A stretch of 64,000 nucleotides of DNA from Bryoerythrophyllum caledonicum. Lineage: Eukaryota; Streptophyta; Bryopsida; Pottiales; Pottiaceae. The notes under the pieces were generated by a model, which was not told the DNA's origin, searched no databases, and was given only the letters and a program-made list of their open reading frames with translations. The stretch spans positions 250,501 to 314,500 of the forward strand of contig OZ020521.1 of NCBI GenBank assembly GCA_963971425.1, in the 5' to 3' direction. Positions 58,336 to 64,000 of this stretch are shown here, piece after piece (position 1 is the stretch's first letter; each line of letters opens with the position of its first letter). The position numbers were made by a program, and so were the translations under genes.

Positions 58336-59970
58336 TTACATGTTTGGCGACCTATCTTCAAGTCTTGGGGGCATTCTTCCTTTCATGGCTTGGAATGCAA
58401 GTCTTGTGGCATTCATGGCTTCCTCTATCTTGTCTAGGTGTTCCATCAAGGAGTTGTGGAGGGTGTCGGTGTACTTCTTGCTTTCTTCTATCACCTTCTT
58501 GTTGTTCTCTTCCAAGGCCTCCTTCAACTCTTTCTTGGTGATGGCGGTCGGGGTGTCTTGTATCTTGAAGGTTGCCACGGTGTTGACCATGGCGGCATTG
58601 ATGTCGTTGAAGCCAAATGCGTTGATTTGTTCCTCCGTGGGGGGTTGTGTGCCTTCCAAGCTCTTCCAATGTGGAGTGAAGTCTACGAAGTTGTCACCAA
58701 TGTCGAAGTGTTTTCTAACAAATTGCTTGTATACTATTGGGTTAGCACATTCCACGTTAGCTTTGCCATTGTGCCTACCTCCAATTTCCTTATGGAACCA
58801 TATGGACTTAACATTATTCACTCCCATGATTTTTTGGATAGCACTAGTGACATCTTGCACATTCATGAGAAGGGGTAATGGAGAGAGGGTGAGGGATATT
58901 GCATCTTTCCTTGCCTTAGTCTCGGGGGTCATACGACCATCATTGTATGTCTTCCTTGCCTTGATGACTTCGTGGTGGGTGGTGATGTGTTGAAGTTGGA
59001 TCTTGGAGGCTTGTATAGGGGTGGTGGCGGCAATGAAGGCGTGGGGATCTCCTTCTCCCTTGGTCACTCCCGTGATCTCATAGTCTTGGCTACGCTTGAA
59101 GCTGTTGATGAGGATGTCCTTGAAGAGTTGGTGTGCGGAAATACCTATCAATGTGTCACTACGCACTTGCACGGAGAGGTTAGAAGCATTAGCAATTTGG
59201 GGGTAAGCTTCACATACTTTTCCAATGGTGTTTTGGTTGTTTATGTTAAGAATGAAAGGTCTAATTCCTTTTAACAACATGAGAGCATCGGTTCCGGGGT
59301 TTAATAAGTGAAGTTTGAACATGCCGGTCCACACTCCCTTTTGCCCACCTCTTTTAACACTATGACAATGTATATAGATTGGGTCCATAACTCCTTCTCC
59401 AAGTTTAATGTCCATGTTATCTAGTCTATGTGTTATCATTTTATGAACATCATCATGCAATAGAATGGAGGGAGGGGGTTCAAAGTGGATAACCACGTGG
59501 AAACCATGTGCCAAACCTGTGGCACCGTTGACTTTGGTGTGTTGGGGAATTTGTGTGATGTTGTAGTGTTGCTCCTCGCTTCCTGCTCGTGCAATGGGAT
59601 AGTAGAGCTGGGGAATCCTTGGATAGGCCACCTTTGACATCTTGAACTCTTTGGCCTCGTGTTCCAGGAACCCTCTAGTCACCATGTCTTCCACCTTTTC
59701 GTCATATAGGAGTTCTTCTAGCCCTTCCTCGATTGCAGGGCGCTCCATGTCTTCAAATCCTAGCCAAAACTTTAGAGACATGGTCATTGCGTTAAGGGGA
59801 GGGGATTGGCTTACCTCTTCCTGTGTGCTCCTACTCTTCTTGGTGTTGCCATTTTTCTCCTCTGTGTTCTTTCTTATTCCTTTCTCTCTCCAATTTATTG
59901 TTGAACTTGTCCCCACTCCATCAATGTCCATGTTTTCCTCGAACCTAAGGTTTCGTTTTGTGATAGACAT
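58336..59970 (-). CDS. LINE A ORF1 protein, RRM-like region plus C-terminal coiled coil
   Basis: A 544-residue frame, uninterrupted, upstream of ORF2 on the same strand and inside the element's target duplications, hence ORF1 by position. The N-terminal 60 residues are charged and Ser/Thr-rich (KNTEEKNGNTKKSRSTQEE). A globular part follows (MSLKFWLGFEDMERPAIEEG onward). Around residues 370-450 the run beginning LPLLMNVQDVTSAIQKIMG, with a strand near KANVECANPIVYKQFVRKHF, has the alternating pattern of an RRM-like fold. Residues about 478-530 form a heptad-rich coiled coil (KKELKEALEENNKKVIEESK). LINE ORF1 proteins usually bind RNA and multimerise through such parts. I recognise no closer relative. 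There is no CCHC knuckle. Confidence 0.7.
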   Translation of the reverse strand: MSITKRNLRFEENMDIDGVGTSSTINWREKGIRKNTEEKNGNTKKSRSTQEEVSQSPPLNAMTMSLKFWLGFEDMERPAIEEGLEELLYDEKVEDMVTRGFLEHEAKEFKMSKVAYPRIPQLYYPIARAGSEEQHYNITQIPQHTKVNGATGLAHGFHVVIHFEPPPSILLHDDVHKMITHRLDNMDIKLGEGVMDPIYIHCHSVKRGGQKGVWTGMFKLHLLNPGTDALMLLKGIRPFILNINNQNTIGKVCEAYPQIANASNLSVQVRSDTLIGISAHQLFKDILINSFKRSQDYEITGVTKGEGDPHAFIAATTPIQASKIQLQHITTHHEVIKARKTYNDGRMTPETKARKDAISLTLSPLPLLMNVQDVTSAIQKIMGVNNVKSIWFHKEIGGRHNGKANVECANPIVYKQFVRKHFDIGDNFVDFTPHWKSLEGTQPPTEEQINAFGFNDINAAMVNTVATFKIQDTPTAITKKELKEALEENNKKVIEESKKYTDTLHNSLMEHLDKIEEAMNATRLAFQAMKGRMPPRLEDRSPNM

Positions 59971-60098
59971 ATTATTATCACTACTTGTTGTCTTATTTAT
60001 CTTGCTTTTAGAATTGTTAACAAAAAGGAAAGAAGGTGAGCAACGTACCTTTTGAGGGGGCTTATCTTTAGTCTTGTATGGGAGGATTTGGCTCTCCT

Positions 60099-60492
60099 CA
60101 GTAGGTCGCTAGATCGCAACGGTGGGTCGTTGGCTCCTCGTAGTGGGTCGCTGGCTCCTCACACTGGGTCGATGTTTCCTCACAGTGGGTCGCTCGCTCC
60201 TCGTAGTGGGTCGCTGACTCCCCGCAGTGGGTCGCTGGCTCCTCGCAGTGGGTCGCTGACTCCCTGCAGCGGGTCGCTGACTCCTCGCAGTGGGTCGCTG
60301 GCTCCTCTCAATGGTCGTTGGCTCCTCGCAGTGGGTCGTTGGTTCTCCGGCAGCAGGTCGCTGTTCGCTGCTATGGTTCTCAGGCTCTCGGCAGTAGGTC
60401 GCAAAATTTTTTTAGTAGTAGTCGTTGGCTCTTCTGCAGTAGATCGTGGCTCCCTACAGTGGTTCGTTGGCTCTTGGCAGTAGGTCGCTGGT
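60099..60492 (-). repeat. 21-bp tandem array in the LINE A leader
   Basis: About 17 units built on GTGGGTCGCTGGCTCCTCGCA (+ strand), best ordered at 60120-60310 and looser toward 60490. It lies about 130 bp upstream of ORF1. Its translation as Ser-Gly-Ser-Leu-Ala-Pro-Arg repeats on the + strand is an antisense artefact. Tandem units in a LINE leader recall promoter monomers of mouse L1. Confidence 0.8.
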
Positions 60493-61009
60493 GAGAGAGC
60501 CTGGCACGATTCTCAGGCACGAACGAACCTGGCACGGCGTGGTATGTTCCAGATACGATGTAGTGCTCTCAGTCTCGTGCAGGGGTTCGTGTAGCGTTGC
60601 TGGGCTGGCTGGGATCTCTTGCCGGTTCTCTCTCCTTGTGTGCTAGTCTTCTCCGAGGTCCTCTCTTTGCTGTGTTGGTCTTGCTCTTCTATGGTCTTGA
60701 GTTGGTGCTGCGTGTTGTGTACTTCTTCCTGATCTCTAGTGAACACTGTTCTTCTTCCCACCATCTTTTGGAGTTGATGATGGTTGTTGAATGCCTTCGA
60801 CGCTTGTCTGGATCTCCTGATCGGATTATGGCTGTTGAGTTCTCTACTGATCTTCTGTCGTCACAGTTCGGGTGCGGGCTCCTGTTCCTCGAGTTGGTTT
60901 CTTGTTCTTGTGTTGTTGATGATCTTGCGCCTTGTGCTTGGATAAGTGCTTGAGTTGTTACGTCTTGGTCTGTGCACCTTCTTGTCAAGTCGAGGATATA
61001 TGAGGCTTC

Positions 61010-61235
61010 GGGCCAAAGTCTGTATACCTGAGTCGATGCACCTTCCTTTCGGGTCTGAGGAGTCTTGTTTTCGATGTCCGAGTTGGAAGACGGTACACCT
61101 GAGTCAATGCACCTTCTGAACTGGCCTGAGGAGTCTTGTTATGATGTCCGAGTTGGAGGTCGGTACACCTGAGTCGATGCACCTTCCGAGCGGGACTGAG
61201 GAGTCTTGTTTCGATGTCAGGGTTGGAGGCTTCTC
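61010..61235 (-). repeat. Second tandem array (period about 71 bp) in the LINE A leader
   Basis: Three units, each containing GTACACCTGAGTCGATGCACC-type sequence (starting near 61021, 61092 and 61163) and a following 'gaggagtcttgtt'. It lies farther upstream than the 21-bp array. Confidence 0.75.
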
Positions 61236-62469
61236 TCGGGGTCGAAATTTCCTTGTTAAAGTCATTGGTCTTTCAAGTTCAGTTCTCCGGATCGCGAGCT
61301 CTGGGATCTAACGTCAGGTTAACTTGTGTTGCAGGTGAAGAGGCGGCCCTGCTCAGCTCCCTTCTGTCCACTTCCCTACTGTCCACTTCTCCATGTTGTT
61401 GATGTTGACTGCTGCTGTGTCTCCGAGTGAGCTGGTCCAGCAGTGCTTTCTTGACTTCTAGTGTCTCTGCGGGGGCTCTTCAGCGCAGGTGTTCTTCGCA
61501 GTGTTGGCGCTGATCTTCTCTCGGACTTAATTCAAGTGTAGGTGCAGGTCCGGAATGTGGGCTTGTGTACTTGGTCTTCCTTCTGCATACCTGTAGTTTT
61601 CCAGAGAAATTTGTGCAGCGCTTCCGCGCACTACTATAGATGTGTAACTTTCTATGTGTGTGCTAAGGGTTTATGTGATCTAGGGTTAGGTCAGCTTAGT
61701 AGTTATAGTCTAGTATTACCACTGTCAATGTTCTAATCTACTTATTAGGTTAAATCACTAAGAGACTTGTATTGCAAAGAGTGCTTTATCGAAGGTGTGT
61801 GGGCTATAGATCTTGTGTGTTAATGCAAGGATCTTAAAAGCAATTGTTTGAAAAACTTACTACGGTAGGTGATACTTGTTGTTTGTTGCTGCTGTTGTGT
61901 CGTTCTCCAGGGTTGTGTACTTTGTTACTGCCTGTGTGTTGTTGTTGCCTACTGCTGCTGAAGTGTTGTTGCTTCCTTCTGCTGCTGGTGTGATTGTTTG
62001 CCAAAGTTGTGGATGCGCTGATTGTTGCTTGTAAGGCTTGTCTTTCAATAATAAGGATGAATATCTGGATTTTGGGGGGTGCAACGACTAGTAAGGAGAT
62101 CTGCAGATCTGGTATCTAACGCTCAGATTTGGGTGGATCTTGTTTGTAAGAGGTTAACTCAATCTATGTGCCAACACTTGCTCCCATGCTTCTCAGTTAA
62201 CGCACACTATAGATCTAAGCCTCATTCACTCAAAAAACCCCAGATCTGCAAGTATGTGAGCTCTTTTCCAACACTATCTGCGTCCCAGACTCTCCTTTTC
62301 GAAACTCAAAAACTTGTGGTGAGCTCTCACCAAGGTGAGCCACCTCTTGGTGCCCACAATCTTTGTTGTTCGAAACTAGGTCACACCTCCCCTCACCGGA
62401 AATTACGGAGCTCACTCAGTCTTCATGCCTGCTCTCTCATGTGGCAATCAGATCTCTCGTTGTCTCACC

Positions 62470-62537
62470 TCCGGAGTTCCATACTCCATGCTTGCTATCA
62501 AAAAACTAGACAAAAAAATCATAACCATGCAAAAATA
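62470..62537 (-). repeat. Antisense ORF2 fragment at the 5' end of LINE A
   Basis: The first 65-70 bases of LINE A, read on the - strand, resemble the + strand of ORF2 at about 53812-53880 (shared 'atttttttgtc', 'agttttttgat', 'gcatggagtatgg' against 'gcatagaatatgg'), about 80 percent by eye. A short piece of the LINE in opposite orientation therefore sits exactly at the 5' junction. Confidence 0.6.
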
Positions 62538-62550
62538 GGTTTCATACGTA

Positions 62551-63192
62551 CATGTAAGTAGCCATGAAAGGACTGTATTTTCTTGTGGTTTGTTGTTGAA
62601 GGTTCCGATGTTCATAAGTATGAAGCACCATGATTTATTGGAGGATATTATTAATTTACAGATTTTCCATACCGCTTTGTTATGTCTTTTAATGATTAGA
62701 GAGTGTATGTGATGGTTTTGGCATTTGAAGAGTACATGTAGCCATGTGTCTAGATTTGTGGATGGGCATATTATGGATGGAAAGCACTCTATTCCAAAGA
62801 ATAATTGTTTGCGGGCATTCCCCATGTATTGTCTAGTACAAAATTTGATAAGGCATGTTTTTTGTGAATCTGTAATTGTGGGATTTTTCCAGAAATTTGC
62901 GGAGAGTTCATTGTCAATGTCTTTATTGCCTGTCCATTTGTCTCTGTTAGGAAAATTGTCTGAGATTATGTCTAGGTTGTTAATTTAATCTTATTTATTG
63001 AGGTATTTATCTAAGAGTCTAATGGGACCTTTGTCCGGGGTGTCTTCTATAGAAGGCCAACTTTCTCTTTGGAGGTAGTATGGGGTAATGTGGGCATGTT
63101 CATGCGTATGGTTGGTCTTTCAATGGAATTTATCTAGTCCCTCTTTTGCTAGTTTATCCGCTTGCTCATTTCTTTCTATGTTGATATGTGCT
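62551..63192 (-). pseudogene. LINE copy C fragment: RNase H end to CCHC knuckle
   Basis: On the - strand this matches copy A 51390-50730. It shows MGNARKQLFFGIE, the CCHC region with H-x4-C in HVLFKC, and the IIKRHNKAVW block. The upstream part (62830-63190) is recognisable by nucleotide similarity but has scattered small indels and stops. It is non-functional: it holds no polymerase, and the rest of its 3' part lies 12.5 kb away. Confidence 0.75.
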
Positions 63193-64000
63193 CCAACGAC
63201 GCTAGAATGCGAGCAGTGAGTAGTGAGCAATGAGCAATGAGCCTTTTTTTGGTAGGAAATATACTAAAATTGGGAATATTCATATAATATTACTTTAACT
63301 AAACTAATAATAGTAACTTTTTAAACCTATAACCGTGGACTGTGAATTGTCTTTAGTAATAGTAATGTTCTAGATGGCCTCTTACATGACTATACTTTTA
63401 GTCATTTGATTAATATAAGATTAGATTTAGCACCAACTTCGATACCAAAATTCCTCTCTCCTCTTTTAAAGTGGATGATTTTTATTGGATGAAAAATATT
63501 ATGGATGTATAGAATTATAGATAAACAGATTCTGTGGATGAACAAAGTTTAGGCATGAACAAAGTTTATGGATGTGCATCGTTCAATTGACCCCTTACAA
63601 ATTACCTTGATCTTTCTAAAAATTGAAGTGCCATCCGTACAAGATCTCTATGATTAGGAAAATGGCATTATCATACGGAGTGATTTTGGTTGTTCAACCC
63701 AGTAGTTAATTTTGCATGCTCTTTAGTGTTGTTTCATACACCCACTCTTTCAATAAGATACTATCTCATATGCTAAAAAACAACACACATGAACCTCCTC
63801 CCCCAAGTTGTTGTACTCATCGTCAATATGATAATGAAGTCCTCTAATGTTTATTGTAGCAACAACATTTAAGTTAAACAGTAGTCTAGAAAGCACCACC
63901 TATAGTCTTGTGATGCCAGCCTCTCCGCAATTTGCAAACAAAATTCGTCAATTCTACATCCGTCATCTTGCAACTTTCATAATATTATTAATAAATATAA
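63193..64000. other. AT-rich right end of the window
   Basis: No gene or element recognised. It begins with 'gagcagtgagtagtgagca'-type short repeats (63209-63243), then plain AT-rich sequence to the edge. Confidence 0.4.

Larger units (their letters stand above)
50051..62537 (-). mobile_element. LINE copy A: complete 12.5-kb dual-endonuclease (Dualen/RandI-like) retrotransposon
   Basis: Non-LTR retrotransposon, - strand, 12,487 bp between perfect copies of GGTTTCATACGTA (50038-50050 and 62538-62550), inserted in LINE copy C. Layout in transcription order: a leader of about 2.5 kb (62537-59971) with two tandem arrays, ORF1 (59970-58336), a spacer of about 500 bp, ORF2 (57837-50301) and a 250-bp 3' untranslated region ending in a hairpin and TTC repeats. 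ORF1 is open throughout. ORF2 carries three in-frame stops and one frameshift, so this copy is almost intact and young, but not active as it stands. APE and RLE endonucleases together, with RNase H, match the published Dualen architecture of Chlamydomonas; clade membership is inferred from domain content, not from a tree. Confidence 0.85.
41909..63192 (-). mobile_element. LINE copy C, old 5'-truncated copy split by a copia element and by LINE A
   Basis: Three separated pieces of one - strand LINE: 41909-42544 (3' untranslated region and end of the RLE domain), 49982-50050, and 62551-63192 (CCHC knuckle to RNase H). The copia fossil sits between the first two pieces (duplication AGTCT), and LINE A between the last two (duplication GGTTTCATACGTA). 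Across each gap the sequence follows on as in copies A and B. The 5' end is truncated near 63192, inside the RNase H region. The 3' end has the decayed terminal hairpin and TTC repeats (41909-41945). No target duplication of copy C itself was found. Confidence 0.8.

Noticed and set aside
60052-60483. + strand frame with repeated SGSLAPR units, looking like a repetitive secreted protein
   Set aside because: It is the antisense reading of the 21-bp array in the LINE A leader.

Overview
The window is nuclear DNA from a streptophyte: a land plant, more likely a bryophyte or lycophyte grade plant, or a charophyte alga. The evidence is three host genes with plant-like proteins, GC-rich exons and ordinary GT-AG introns in a much more AT-rich, repeat-packed background. 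TTTAGGG-type telo-box words also lie in the leader and first intron of the eIF3L gene. I cannot name the species.

Host genes occupy only the middle of the window. On the + strand is a two-exon INO80D/NSL2-like C3H-C3H zinc protein (22319-23399). Facing it on the - strand is a complete seven-exon gene for translation initiation factor eIF3 subunit L (26004-29327). Further right is a three-exon ATX1-type copper chaperone (34884-36130, - strand). The rest is mobile DNA and its debris.

Layout: 1-3030, Mutator-like transposase gene (- strand) running off the left edge. 3030-3814, AT-rich repeat. 3815-20109, a 5'-truncated LINE (copy B, - strand) holding five later insertions: an LTR-type insert, a CACTA-type element, a MITE, a 46-bp micro-insertion of the LINE's own 3' end, and an unclassified 3.8-kb insert with a gag-like reading frame. 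20110-29920, host genes. 29921-41670, MITEs, a TTAA-flanked element, the copper chaperone, an L1 fragment, long inverted repeats and a foldback element. 41909-63192, an older LINE copy (C) split by a Ty1/copia fossil, itself split by an LTR-type insert, and by a complete LINE (copy A).

The most notable item is LINE copy A (50051-62537): 12,487 bp, flanked by a perfect 13-bp target duplication. It has a separate ORF1, tandem repeats in its 5' leader, and an ORF2 of about 2,500 codons. ORF2 reads: basic leader, 2A-like skipping peptide (GDIETNPGP), APE endonuclease, reverse transcriptase, RNase H, CCHC knuckle, and a restriction-enzyme-like endonuclease with KPD, EFT and K..KY motifs. Two endonucleases in one LINE is the hallmark of the Dualen/RandI group, described from green algae. 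The size, the 2A peptide, the ORF1 and a covarying 3' hairpin make this copy worth a close look.
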